Below are positions 51,856 to 60,183 of a DNA stretch of 64,000 nt, one piece after another. The stretch spans positions 10,069-74,068 of the forward strand of contig DASSPI010000056.1 of NCBI GenBank assembly GCA_035699705.1, in the 5' to 3' direction. Numbering within the stretch: the first letter of the stretch is position 1; every line of letters starts with the position of its first letter. The position numbers and the translations under genes were made by a program. This stretch comes from CANKHA01 sp035699705 (lineage in GTDB: Bacteria > Pseudomonadota > Alphaproteobacteria > Rhizobiales > Xanthobacteraceae). The notes beneath the pieces are model-generated. The model worked only from the letters and a program-made list of their open reading frames with translations, was not told where the DNA came from and did no database searches.

Positions 51856-53544
51856 TCAGCGGCTCGCCGTGACCCGCAGGATTTCTTCGATCGAGGTCAG
51901 CCCGGCGCGGCATTTGGCGACGCCATCCTCGATCATGGTGGTCATCCCGTCCGCCTTGGCCTTGGCTTCGATCGTCATTTCGTCGGTCTCGGTGCCGATC
52001 AGCCGCGCGATCTCCTCGGTCACCTCAAGCACTTCGAACACGCCGATCCGGCCCTTGTAGCCGGTGCCGGAACAGCGATCGCAGCCGACCGCCTCGCCCA
52101 CCATATCGCCCGCGTGCAAGCCGAGGATGGCGTAGCGCGGCTCCCGCGCGACCGCCTCTTTCGACAGCGGGGTCTTCTTGCGGCAATCGGGGCAAAGCAC
52201 GCGCACCAGCCGTTGTCCGATGATGCAGCGCGCGGTGGAAGCGAGCAGGAACGGCTCCACGCCCATATCCACGAGGCGGGTGACGGCGGCGGCGGCGGTA
52301 TTGGTGTGCAAGGTGGTCAGCACCAGATGGCCGGTGAGGGAGGCCTGGATGCCGATCTTGGCGGTCTCACCGTCGCGCATTTCGCCGACCATGATCACAT
52401 CCGGATCCTGGCGCAGGAAGGAGCGCAGCGCGGTGGCAAAGGTCAGTCCGATCGTGGGCTTCACCTGCGTCTGGTTCACGCCCTGGATTTCGTACTCGAT
52501 CGGATCCTCAATAGTAAGAATCTTGCGGAAGGGCGCATTCAGCCGCGACAGCGCGGAAGCCAGCGTCGTGGTCTTGCCGCTGCCGGTGGGCCCGGTGACG
52601 ATGAACAGCCCGTGTGCGGAACCCAGATGATGCTCGACGATGCCGCGGTCGCGCACGCCGAGCCCGAGCTTGACGAAATCGAGAAGACGCTGATTGCGTT
52701 CCAGCACGCGCAGGATTGCCGCCTCGCCTTGCGCGGTGGGCATGGTGGCGACGCGCAGATCGAGCTCATGCCCGCGCACGCTCACTCGCGCGCGGCCGTC
52801 CTGCGGCAGCCGGCGCTCGGCGATATTCAGGCCGGCCAGGATCTTCACGCGCGAAACGATGGCGCGCCCCATGTCGGCTGGCGGCGGTGGAATGTGGCGC
52901 AACATGCCATCCACCCGCAGCCGCACCTGCAAGGTGCCGCGGAACGGCTCGACGTGAATATCGGTCGCGCGCAGCTCGATGGCGCGTTCGAACAACTCCG
53001 TGACTGCGCGCACCACAGGCGCGCCGCTCGCCATGTCGCGCAGGCTGTCGAGATCGTCGGCATCGCCGCCGGTGAACAAGGCCTCGGCCGCCGCCGGATC
53101 TTCGCCTTCCGCCGCCGGGCCGGCGCCTTCCAGCGCAATGCCGAGTGCGGTTTCGATCTCGTCAAAGGCGGCGATCTCTCGCACGCTTGAGCGCCCGAGG
53201 GTCAGCTCCATGGTGCGCAGCACGCTAGTGTCGGAGGGGTCCGCCACCGCGAGATGCACGCTGCCGTCCGCGGTCTCATAGGGAAAGACGAAGAATTCGC
53301 GCAGAAAGCGCGAGGAGAAGCCCTCGAGCAGGGCGCGGCCTTCGCGCATGCCCGCAAGCGTGGCGCGCGGCAGCCCGTGGAACTTGGCGACGGCGTCGGC
53401 AAAGGGCGCGGGCTCCATCCCGCTGCGCTCATACAAGGCGCGATAGGAGGCGGGCCGCCGGCTCGCCGCCGCACCAGGCGACGGGGTCAAGAGACCTGCG
53501 GAAATCAGGTGCTGTTCGAAATCAGATTTTATGCCAATGGTCAT
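51856..53544 (-). CDS. gspE: type II secretion ATPase GspE
   Basis: A 562-residue secretion ATPase that powers the pseudopilus. The N-terminal MshEN-like domain (about 1-150) is followed by the ATPase core with Walker A GPTGSGKTTTLAS, Asp box EDPIEYEI, Walker B MVGEMRDGET and the His box LTTLHTNTA. The zinc-binding CPDCRKK...CDRCSGTGY tetracysteine motif is intact. ATG 53544 is used; the codon before it (TTG) is also open. First gene of the operon, so its promoter lies in the 230 bases to the right, which also contain the 3' stem-loop of the binding-protein operon. Confidence 0.94.
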   Translation of the reverse strand: MTIGIKSDFEQHLISAGLLTPSPGAAASRRPASYRALYERSGMEPAPFADAVAKFHGLPRATLAGMREGRALLEGFSSRFLREFFVFPYETADGSVHLAVADPSDTSVLRTMELTLGRSSVREIAAFDEIETALGIALEGAGPAAEGEDPAAAEALFTGGDADDLDSLRDMASGAPVVRAVTELFERAIELRATDIHVEPFRGTLQVRLRVDGMLRHIPPPPADMGRAIVSRVKILAGLNIAERRLPQDGRARVSVRGHELDLRVATMPTAQGEAAILRVLERNQRLLDFVKLGLGVRDRGIVEHHLGSAHGLFIVTGPTGSGKTTTLASALSRLNAPFRKILTIEDPIEYEIQGVNQTQVKPTIGLTFATALRSFLRQDPDVIMVGEMRDGETAKIGIQASLTGHLVLTTLHTNTAAAAVTRLVDMGVEPFLLASTARCIIGQRLVRVLCPDCRKKTPLSKEAVAREPRYAILGLHAGDMVGEAVGCDRCSGTGYKGRIGVFEVLEVTEEIARLIGTETDEMTIEAKAKADGMTTMIEDGVAKCRAGLTSIEEILRVTASR

Positions 53545-53731
53545 CAAGTTGCCTAAGCCAGGCAGCGGCCCCCGCCAGACTTACTCTAGCAGAGCCGCCC
53601 CACCGGAGCGAACCGTTTCTAAAGCGCGGGCAAGGGCATAGGAGGCGCGGAATACGGCCAAAAAACGCCGTTTGCGCTGGATTTCGGGGCTCGGCCTGCG
53701 GATCTGGGGGCGATTAATTTTTCGTTGCGTT

Positions 53732-53771
53732 GCCGACCGCCTGCCCGCCAAAGGCAAGGCAGGCGGTCGGC
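53732..53771. terminator. large stem-loop at the 3' end of the binding-protein array
   Basis: GCCGACCGCCTGCC and GGCAGGCGGTCGGC form a perfect 14-pair stem with a 12-base loop that can itself pair GCC/GGC. It begins five bases beyond the stop of the last gene of the array and precedes gspE on the same strand. The bases after it on the minus strand are A-rich, not T-rich, so it is probably a Rho-assisted or stability stem and not a standard intrinsic terminator. Confidence 0.6.
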
Positions 53772-53776
53772 GCGCC

Positions 53777-54712
53777 TTATTGATAGAGCCTGTCGATATA
53801 GCCGCTGTCGTCGATGGCGCGCAGGTGATGCAGGTCCCACATCACCAGCGGATTGAAGCCAGCCACCAATGGGTTCTCACGCACCCCGAGCGCGAACACG
53901 TTCTGGATCGCCTCCGGCGTCGGATAGGGCTTCTTCTGATAGATCTCGGCATGGTGGTCGTAAAAAATGTCGACCTCCTTGTCGGACTGCAGCCGCAGCA
54001 GGTCCCGGCTCGTCCGGTTGATGATCTCGATCGTGCCCTTGCGGTTGGTCTTGAAAAAATGGATCGCGTCGACCAGCGCATGCATGAGACCGTTGACCTC
54101 TTCCGGATGCTCATTGACGTATTTGGTCGTGGTGGTGACGGTCGGGCCTTCGATCATCGGGATGGTGCCCACGTCGATCACATGCGCTCCCAGTTCCTGC
54201 GCGCGGTGCGCATCGACCGGGCCCATGAAGGTCCCGTCGAAGGCACCGCTCATCACCGCGCGGATGCGCTCGACGGCACGGCGGTCGCCCATAATCATTT
54301 GGACGTCCTTGCCGTCTTCCAGCCCGTTCTGCCGCAGGAACAGCCAGGCATTGAGGCCGGGATGCTGGTCGAGTTTGTCGATCGACAGGCGCTTGCCTTT
54401 CAGGTCGGCGACGCTGTCGATGCCCTTGCCGGCCACGAGCCAATGCTGCTGCCAGTCGTTCTGCACCTGGCCAATATGCACGAAAGGTTCGTTATGCAAT
54501 GCGCGCCGCGCATAGAGGCTGTGATGATTGCCGGAGACGATATCAAGATCGCCGGAGAGCAGCCCTTCAGTGGCGCGGGCGCGCTTGTCCTCCATCGAGC
54601 CGAATTCCATTTCAAATCCGTGCTTAATCAGAAAGCCGCCTTCCTCCATCACCTTCCAAAGCGGAACGTGTGCCGGCGCGCGGTAGTAAATGCGGATCTT
54701 CTTTTTGGCCAT
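53777..54712 (-). CDS. NMT1/SsuA-like solute-binding protein without signal peptide (copy a)
   Basis: A 311-residue protein of the ABC nitrate/sulfonate/thiamine-precursor binding class (NMT1/THI5-like). It begins MAKKKIRIYYRAPAHVPLW, directly with the first beta strand, so there is no signal peptide or lipobox. Typical segments are GLLSGDLDIVSGNHHSLYARR, WLVAGKGIDSVADLKGKRLS and TTTTKYVNEHPEEVNGLM. It is a close paralogue of the gene at 58126-59061, with identical length and the same RAIDDSGYID-LYQ ending. It is the last gene of the ten-gene array. A cytoplasmic protein or an enzyme-like role is possible. Confidence 0.82.
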   Translation of the reverse strand: MAKKKIRIYYRAPAHVPLWKVMEEGGFLIKHGFEMEFGSMEDKRARATEGLLSGDLDIVSGNHHSLYARRALHNEPFVHIGQVQNDWQQHWLVAGKGIDSVADLKGKRLSIDKLDQHPGLNAWLFLRQNGLEDGKDVQMIMGDRRAVERIRAVMSGAFDGTFMGPVDAHRAQELGAHVIDVGTIPMIEGPTVTTTTKYVNEHPEEVNGLMHALVDAIHFFKTNRKGTIEIINRTSRDLLRLQSDKEVDIFYDHHAEIYQKKPYPTPEAIQNVFALGVRENPLVAGFNPLVMWDLHHLRAIDDSGYIDRLYQ

Positions 54713-54763
54713 GTGCTCTCCCCTGAGTATGAAAATGCTGCGGGCTTGGACGTGCGGCGGTTT

Positions 54764-55765
54764 CTACACGTCGTCAAACCCGCCGTTGTTCCAGCGCGAA
54801 AGGATGGTTGGCCCCGGTCCGTGGCGGCCGTTGTGGTTGTCCGGACGGAATGAGCATGCTCCGGTGGCGCCCTGCAGCGTCACGCCGCTTTCCAGATATT
54901 CTATGGCGCGCGAAGGATCGCCACCGCCGGCCTGCAGCGCCTGGGCGCAGAACTTCATGCAGTCCCAGCCGAAGGCGTGATTGGTGGTTGGCACCTTCAC
55001 GCCGTTTTCGGCCATCACCTGCATGAATCGCTCTTGGCTCTCGGTCCGCGTCCGGTTACGGCGGAAGTTGGTATCGACGAACCAGAATTCGCCGGCGCGC
55101 CCGCTCAGCGATCGCAAGAAACTTTCTCGCAAGAGGGAGCGGCCGAGCACGAGCGGTATATTCGGCATGCGCGCGCCGATCGTTTGCACGACTTTCAGCG
55201 CCTTGCGCTCGCTGGAAAACACGACATAGATCAGCTCGGGCTCCGAACCGTCGGCGCCGATGTCCAGCGCATCGCCCGGACTATACGCCAGCAAGCGCAC
55301 ATCCATGCCGTATTCCCGCAAGCGAGTTTCCATGCTGGTGGCGACGCGTGTCTGGAATTCGGTGGCGTCGTGCAGCATGAGATAGCGCCGGCGGCCGGCG
55401 CTGCGCGTCAGTTCGGCTGCGACCGCCGCGGTGGTCTGGCTGGTGGGAAAGCCGATATGGAAGATATGGCGCCGGTTTTGCCAGACTGCGGGATTGTTAT
55501 TGGCGACCAGGCATAGCAGGTTCATCCGTTCGGCCAATTGCCCAAGCTGCTGCGACTCGGGAACGTGCATGGCTCCGATAAGGCCCGCGATCTTCCCCTC
55601 CCACGAACTCAGCTGCTTCTCCAGATCGTCAGGTTGGTCGCGCCGGAACAGTTGTTCCCGGACTTCGACCTCCGGACCCGCGGCCAGGTGCGCCGCGAAT
55701 GTCTGGTCTGCCGGAGAGCAGTCATCGCCCTCCGGGCGCATGATCAGGACGGTATTTGTCTTCAT
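54764..55765 (-). CDS. LivJ-like (type 1) binding-protein-fold protein without signal peptide
   Basis: The 333-residue protein has the type-1 periplasmic-binding fold of branched-chain amino acid receptors: SWEGKIAGLIGAMH, LLCLVANNNPAVW and IFHIGFPTSQTTAAVAAEL in the first lobe, IPLVLGRSLLRESF in the second. It starts MKTNTVLIMRPEGDD without a signal peptide. ATG 55765 is chosen over an upstream frame that would run into the preceding gene; GGAAGAG lies about 11 bases before it. It follows the CxxC-type protein by 44 bases and precedes the NMT1-like copy a. Sensor, cytosolic receptor or, less likely, leaderless export are options. Confidence 0.75.
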   Translation of the reverse strand: MKTNTVLIMRPEGDDCSPADQTFAAHLAAGPEVEVREQLFRRDQPDDLEKQLSSWEGKIAGLIGAMHVPESQQLGQLAERMNLLCLVANNNPAVWQNRRHIFHIGFPTSQTTAAVAAELTRSAGRRRYLMLHDATEFQTRVATSMETRLREYGMDVRLLAYSPGDALDIGADGSEPELIYVVFSSERKALKVVQTIGARMPNIPLVLGRSLLRESFLRSLSGRAGEFWFVDTNFRRNRTRTESQERFMQVMAENGVKVPTTNHAFGWDCMKFCAQALQAGGGDPSRAIEYLESGVTLQGATGACSFRPDNHNGRHGPGPTILSRWNNGGFDDV

Positions 55766-55809
55766 CGTTTGCGCGCTCTCTTCCCATTCTTCTTGCTTGC
55801 CTGCTCTTG

Positions 55810-56901
55810 TTATTTCTTGAGCAGCGCGCGCACATCGTTTGCGGCCTCGACCCGCTCCTTGGCGATCCACTTGAATTCCGTGTTGTCGGTATAGGCCACG
55901 CCCGTGCGCGGGATCGTGTTGGAATCCAGAAACGACTCGTCCACATCGGTGCGCAGCGTGGGCGATTCATAGCCGCGCGAGTAGAGTTCCAGTCCCTCCT
56001 TGCCGACCAGCCAATTGATGAAGACGCGCGCGGCGTTCGGATGCGGCGCCCGGTTGGCGTAGGACAGAATGAAGGGCGAGGAATTCAGGCGGTTCTTCAG
56101 ATCGGATAGTTCGAACACCTCGGTGATTTTGAAACCCTCCTTGATCAATTGGCGGATGTCATCGGTGCGGCAGGTCAGGCAGACCGGGTAAGTGCCGCGC
56201 GCCAGCCAATCGGTCAGCTGCCGGCGCTCGCGGCTGACGCCCGGCTTCTGGTCGATATAGAGCTTTTTGGTGAATTCCGGGCCGAGCTCACGCAGGATAT
56301 GTCCGGCGGTATTGGCGCCGGTGCCGCTGCTGGTCGGATCCTCGCTCGATATTTTGCCGGTGAATTTCGGGCTCAGCAGGTCTTTGGCGGATCGGATCTC
56401 CTCCGGCTTCACATAATCGGTGTTGATATAGAAATGGCTGTCCACATTGGCGAAGAGCATCAGGATGTATTGCTCCTCGGGATCGATGAACCAGGGCTTG
56501 CCGCGCTTCCATTTCGAGCCGTCGGTGACTTCCGGCAGGATGAGAAGCGGCTTCAGCGGATCGATCATCTTCTCCGGATAATAGACATTGACCGTGGTTC
56601 CGAGCCCGGAGAGGAAAACGTCGACCGAATAAATACCGGACTGACGCTCGGTGCGGATGCGGCCGGAGGCCTGCCCGGAGCTGCCGACGGCGATGTATTC
56701 CACCGTAATGCCATAGCGCTTCTGGAAGGCCGGAATGATCTCGTTTCGCATCACCGGATCGGGTGAGCCGATAATCACCACCTTGCCCTCCTTCCGGGCG
56801 GCGGCGAGCGTTTCGTCCCAAACCTTCTGCCAAGCGGCGGGCTGCGCCAGGGCGCTGGGCGCGAGCAACAGGGCGATGAGCAGCAACACAATTTTCTTCA
56901 T
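55810..56901 (-). CDS. family-1 solute-binding protein A, CxxC subgroup
   Basis: A 363-residue periplasmic protein. The signal peptide MKKIVLLLIALLLAPSALA is cleaved near residue 19. Cys241 and Cys244 (YPVCLTCRTDD) mark the subgroup shared with B and with the 19.4-kb protein. YITVEYI-type hinge and RTERQSGIYSVDVFLSG segments are as in those paralogues, as is the ending RTDVDESFLDSNTIP. ATG 56901 follows GGGAGAG; the longer frame before it is not needed. It lies 66 bases after gene B. The ligand is unknown. Confidence 0.87.
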   Translation of the reverse strand: MKKIVLLLIALLLAPSALAQPAAWQKVWDETLAAARKEGKVVIIGSPDPVMRNEIIPAFQKRYGITVEYIAVGSSGQASGRIRTERQSGIYSVDVFLSGLGTTVNVYYPEKMIDPLKPLLILPEVTDGSKWKRGKPWFIDPEEQYILMLFANVDSHFYINTDYVKPEEIRSAKDLLSPKFTGKISSEDPTSSGTGANTAGHILRELGPEFTKKLYIDQKPGVSRERRQLTDWLARGTYPVCLTCRTDDIRQLIKEGFKITEVFELSDLKNRLNSSPFILSYANRAPHPNAARVFINWLVGKEGLELYSRGYESPTLRTDVDESFLDSNTIPRTGVAYTDNTEFKWIAKERVEAANDVRALLKK

Positions 56902-56967
56902 ATTGTCAGCTCTCCCGAACGTCAGCGCGCGGGCCATGTTCGCGAAATCACGCAGGCGATCGTGGTT

Positions 56968-58074
56968 TTAGTTCTTGAGCATTGCACGGATTTTCGCGCC
57001 GTATTCCAGTTTGTCGACCGACCGCCATTTCGGATCGGCATCGTCGGGATAGCTCACGCCGGGCATCGGGATCGAGCGGGGATCGAGGAAGGACTCATCC
57101 ACGTCCGTCCGCAGCGTCACTGCTTGGAACCCTCGGGAATAGATTTCGAGACCTTCCTTGCCTGCCAGCCAGTTGACGAAGACCTTCATGGCATTGGGAT
57201 GCGCCGGCTTGTTGGCGACGCTGAGCAGGAAGGGCGAGGAATTGACCCGGCCCGTGAGGCCCTCGAGATCATAGATTTCCGTGATCTTGAAGCCTTCCTT
57301 CTGCAGGGGACGCACGTCGTCGGCGCGGCAGGTCAGACAGATCGGATTATTGCCGCGCGCCAGCCAGTCGGTGAGCTGGCGGCGGTCGCGGCTGAACTGG
57401 ACCTTCTGCCCGACATAGAGCTTCTTGGCGAAATCGCCGCCGAGCTGGCTGTAGATATTGGCGGCGGTATTGCCGCCGCTGCCGCGATCACTGGTCGGAT
57501 CTTCCGAGCTGATCTTGCCCTGCCATTTCGGATTGAGCAGGTCCTTGGCTGATTTCATTTCCTCCGGCTTGACGAGGTCCGTATTGATGAAGAGCAGGCT
57601 GTCGACGCTGTTGAACAGGCGCAGCACATAGGCGCCGTCCTTGTCCATGAACCACAGCTTGCCGGGTTTCCAATTCTTGCCTTCCGTCACTTCCGGCAGG
57701 ACGAGATAGGGACGCAGCGGATCGATCAGCTTTTCCGCATGCAGGATGTTGTACTGGGTGTCGGGCCCGGAAAGATAGGCGTCGACCGCGTAGATGCCGG
57801 AAGCGCGCTCCAGCTTCACGCGTTCTACGATCTCCGCGGAGCGTCCGGCGAGATAATCAACCTTGATGCCGGGATAGCGCTTCTCGAAGGCCGGGATCAC
57901 CTCGTTGCGCATCACCGGGTCGGGCGAACCGACGACGGCGACCTTGCCCTCCTTTTTGGCGGCGGCAAGCGTCTCGTCCCAGGTTTTCTTCCAGTCGGCC
58001 GTCTGCGCCACGGCGCTCGATGCCACCAGTATGCCGGCCGCAAATCCGATGATCGTTGAGCCGATTTTTTTCAT
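56968..58074 (-). CDS. family-1 solute-binding protein B, CxxC subgroup
   Basis: A 368-residue periplasmic protein whose signal peptide (MKKIGSTIIGFAAGILVASSAVA) ends near 23. It has the subgroup CxxC in NPICLTCRADDVRPL and the RTDVDESFLDPR ending. Compared with protein A it carries a small insertion around DPTSDRGSGGNTAAN. ATG 58074 is decided by GGGGAGG six bases ahead; an ATG at 58080 would overlap that site. An intrinsic terminator sits between the preceding gene and this ribosome site, so B and everything downstream depend on read-through or on a promoter in that gap. Confidence 0.87.
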   Translation of the reverse strand: MKKIGSTIIGFAAGILVASSAVAQTADWKKTWDETLAAAKKEGKVAVVGSPDPVMRNEVIPAFEKRYPGIKVDYLAGRSAEIVERVKLERASGIYAVDAYLSGPDTQYNILHAEKLIDPLRPYLVLPEVTEGKNWKPGKLWFMDKDGAYVLRLFNSVDSLLFINTDLVKPEEMKSAKDLLNPKWQGKISSEDPTSDRGSGGNTAANIYSQLGGDFAKKLYVGQKVQFSRDRRQLTDWLARGNNPICLTCRADDVRPLQKEGFKITEIYDLEGLTGRVNSSPFLLSVANKPAHPNAMKVFVNWLAGKEGLEIYSRGFQAVTLRTDVDESFLDPRSIPMPGVSYPDDADPKWRSVDKLEYGAKIRAMLKN

Positions 58075-58093
58075 CGCCATCCTCCCCATCGTG

Positions 58094-58118
58094 AAAAAAA
58101 GCCGGCGAAACCGCCGGC
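58094..58118 (-). terminator. intrinsic terminator inside the binding-protein array
   Basis: On the minus strand GCCGGCG and CGCCGGC pair over a four-base loop and are followed at once by seven T residues. It lies eight bases after the stop of the NMT1-like copy b and just before the ribosome site of protein B, so it should stop most transcription between the two halves of the array. Confidence 0.8.
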
Positions 58119-58125
58119 CTTTTCG

Positions 58126-59061
58126 CTACTGGTACAGCTTGTCGATATAGCCGCTGTCGTCGATCGCCCGCAGGTGATGCATGTCCCACATCACCAGCGG
58201 ATTGAAGCCCGCGTTTTCCGGGGTGTCATGCACGCCCAGCTGGAAGACATTCTGGATCGCCTCCGGCCTGGGGTAGGGCTTCTTCTCGAGGATTTTCTTG
58301 TTTTCCTCGTAATAGGCATCCAGCTCCTCGTCGGATTCCATGCGCAGGAGGCCGCGGCAGGTCTCGTTGATCAGCGTGAGCGTGTCCTGCTTCTTCGTCT
58401 TGAAAAAATGGATGGCGTCCACCAGCGAGCGCAGCAGCGCGTCGACATCTTCCGGATGGCTGTTGACGTATTTGGTCGTGGTGGTGAGCGTGACGCCTTC
58501 GATCATCGGGAAGGTCGGCAGGTCGACGACCCGGGCCCCGAGCTTGCTGGCGCGTACGCAATCCACTGCGCCGATGAAAGTGGCGTCGAAGGCGCCGGCC
58601 TGCACATGGCGCACGCGCTCCATCGCCTTTTTGTCGCCGTCGACGATGGTCACGTCCTTGCCGTCCTCCAGGCCCTGCTGTTTCAGGTAGAGCCAGAGGT
58701 TGAGGCCGGGATGGCCGGCGCGCTTGTTCATGCTGATACGCTTGCCGCGCAGGTCGGCCACGCTGTTGATGCCGTCTTTGGCGACCATCCAGTGCTGGTT
58801 CCACTGGTTGTTGACCTGCCCGATATGCACGAAGGGCTCGTTGTGCAATCCGCGCCGGGCGTAGAGGCTGTGGTGATTGCCGGAAACGATGTCGATGTCC
58901 CCGGTCAGCAGGCCTTCCGTCGCGCGCTTGCGCTTGTCTTCGAGCGAGCCCAGCTCGAATTCGAATCCGTGCCTTTCGTTGAAGCCAGCGGCTTCCATCA
59001 CCTTCCAGAGCGGAACATGGCTGGGCGCGCGATAAAAAACCCGGATCTTCTTCTTGGCCAC
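58126..59061 (-). CDS. NMT1/SsuA-like solute-binding protein without signal peptide (copy b)
   Basis: A 311-residue paralogue of copy a: MAKKKIRVFYRAPSHVPLW at the start, GLLTGDIDIVSGNHHSLYARR, GINSVADLRGKRISMNKRAG and TTTTKYVNSHPEDVDALL, and the same RAIDDSGYIDKLYQ ending. There is again no signal peptide. The start is GTG at 59061, supported by a CTCCCCC complement (GGGGGAG) six bases before it and by agreement with copy a. It lies 15 bases after protein C and directly before the internal terminator. The duplicate without export signals in an otherwise secreted set is notable. Confidence 0.83.
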   Translation of the reverse strand: MAKKKIRVFYRAPSHVPLWKVMEAAGFNERHGFEFELGSLEDKRKRATEGLLTGDIDIVSGNHHSLYARRGLHNEPFVHIGQVNNQWNQHWMVAKDGINSVADLRGKRISMNKRAGHPGLNLWLYLKQQGLEDGKDVTIVDGDKKAMERVRHVQAGAFDATFIGAVDCVRASKLGARVVDLPTFPMIEGVTLTTTTKYVNSHPEDVDALLRSLVDAIHFFKTKKQDTLTLINETCRGLLRMESDEELDAYYEENKKILEKKPYPRPEAIQNVFQLGVHDTPENAGFNPLVMWDMHHLRAIDDSGYIDKLYQ

Positions 59062-59067
59062 TAATTT

Positions 59068-59074
59068 CTCCCCC
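59068..59074 (-). promoter_or_regulatory. ribosome binding site fixing the GTG start of NMT1-like copy b
   Basis: GGGGGAG on the minus strand stands six bases ahead of GTG 59061. An in-frame ATG at 59076 would overlap the site itself, so GTG is the better start and gives the same N-terminus as copy a. Confidence 0.7.
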
Positions 59075-59076
59075 AA

Positions 59077-60156
59077 TTACTTGCGCAGCAGCTGCTGCAT
59101 GATTCCCATTACTTTCTTCCGCGCCGTCACGCCTTCATTCCAGTCGTGCACGTCAAAGTAGCTCGCCGCCGGATCGGGAATGATCTCCTTCGGCAAATAG
59201 GCTTCCGCGTTGATGTCGTTGCGGGTCGGCGCCTCGCCGCGGGCGCGGGAGAACACTTCGAGGCCCTCCTTGGAAGCGACCCAGTTGGCAAACAACCGCG
59301 CGGCGTTCGGGTTGGGCGCCTTGTCGAGCAGCACCATCTGGCCGATGCCGGACGACACCGTGCCGCCCATGTCCTTGAATTTATAGATCGCCTGGATCGG
59401 CAGACCGTCGGCATTGAGCTTACGCAGCTGCTCGTCCTCGCCGTCGAGCGCGATCATCAGCGCGCCGCGGGCGACGCCGTCGGTCAGCTGGCGCCGGTCG
59501 CGGTTGATCACCGGCTGCTGGTCGACATAGAGCTTTTTAAGGAACTCCTCGCCGAATTCCAGGTAGAAGCGGGTCGACTGGCCGTTGCCGCTGCCCGCGG
59601 TGGTCGGGTCATGAGCGCCGATCTTGCCGCGCCACTTCGGGTTCAGCAGATCCTGCGCCGACTGCAGCTCACTTGGCTTCACCAGATCCGTGTTGATGAA
59701 GACGATCGGGCCGGCGGTGTTGAACAGCCGCAGCACATACATCTCTTCCGGATCGGTAAACCAGAGCTTGCCCTTCTTCCACTTCTTGGGGTCGGTCACG
59801 TCCGGATCGATCAATTCCGGCTTGAGCGGCACGATAAACTTTTCGGCGTAATAGGTCGTGGCGAGGCCGGTGCTGCCGCCGAAGGCGACGTCGACACTGT
59901 AAATGCCGGCAGCCCGCTCCGACCGCAGCTTGGCCGTCGTGTCGGAGCCGCGCTGGCCGATATATTCGACAGTGATGCCGTATTTCGCCTTGAAAGCCTC
60001 GGGCAGCGCCTTGCGTACCACGGCGTCGGGCGGCCCGTTGACCACCACCTTGCCTTCCTTCTTGGCCGCGGCGACGAGCGCATCCCATTTCGCCGCGTCC
60101 TGCGCAAAGGCGCTGGAACTCGCGAACAGAACCGTCAGGATCAGAATTCTCATCAT
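59077..60156 (-). CDS. family-1 solute-binding protein C
   Basis: A 359-residue periplasmic protein with signal peptide MMRILILTVLFASSSAFA. It differs from its neighbour D at roughly one residue in five by eye and has exactly the same length, so the two are a recent tandem duplicate. Both carry the acidic segment ALDGEDEQLRKL where A and B have CLTC, and both end in FDVHDW-EGVTARKKVM. C has GALMIALDGED where D has GAHPIALDGED, a difference at the predicted ligand-facing loop. Two in-frame ATGs (60156 and 60153) are equivalent. It starts 27 bases after D. Confidence 0.87.
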   Translation of the reverse strand: MMRILILTVLFASSSAFAQDAAKWDALVAAAKKEGKVVVNGPPDAVVRKALPEAFKAKYGITVEYIGQRGSDTTAKLRSERAAGIYSVDVAFGGSTGLATTYYAEKFIVPLKPELIDPDVTDPKKWKKGKLWFTDPEEMYVLRLFNTAGPIVFINTDLVKPSELQSAQDLLNPKWRGKIGAHDPTTAGSGNGQSTRFYLEFGEEFLKKLYVDQQPVINRDRRQLTDGVARGALMIALDGEDEQLRKLNADGLPIQAIYKFKDMGGTVSSGIGQMVLLDKAPNPNAARLFANWVASKEGLEVFSRARGEAPTRNDINAEAYLPKEIIPDPAASYFDVHDWNEGVTARKKVMGIMQQLLRK

Positions 60157-60183
60157 GCCCGTTATGTCTCCGCTGGAGCGCGA

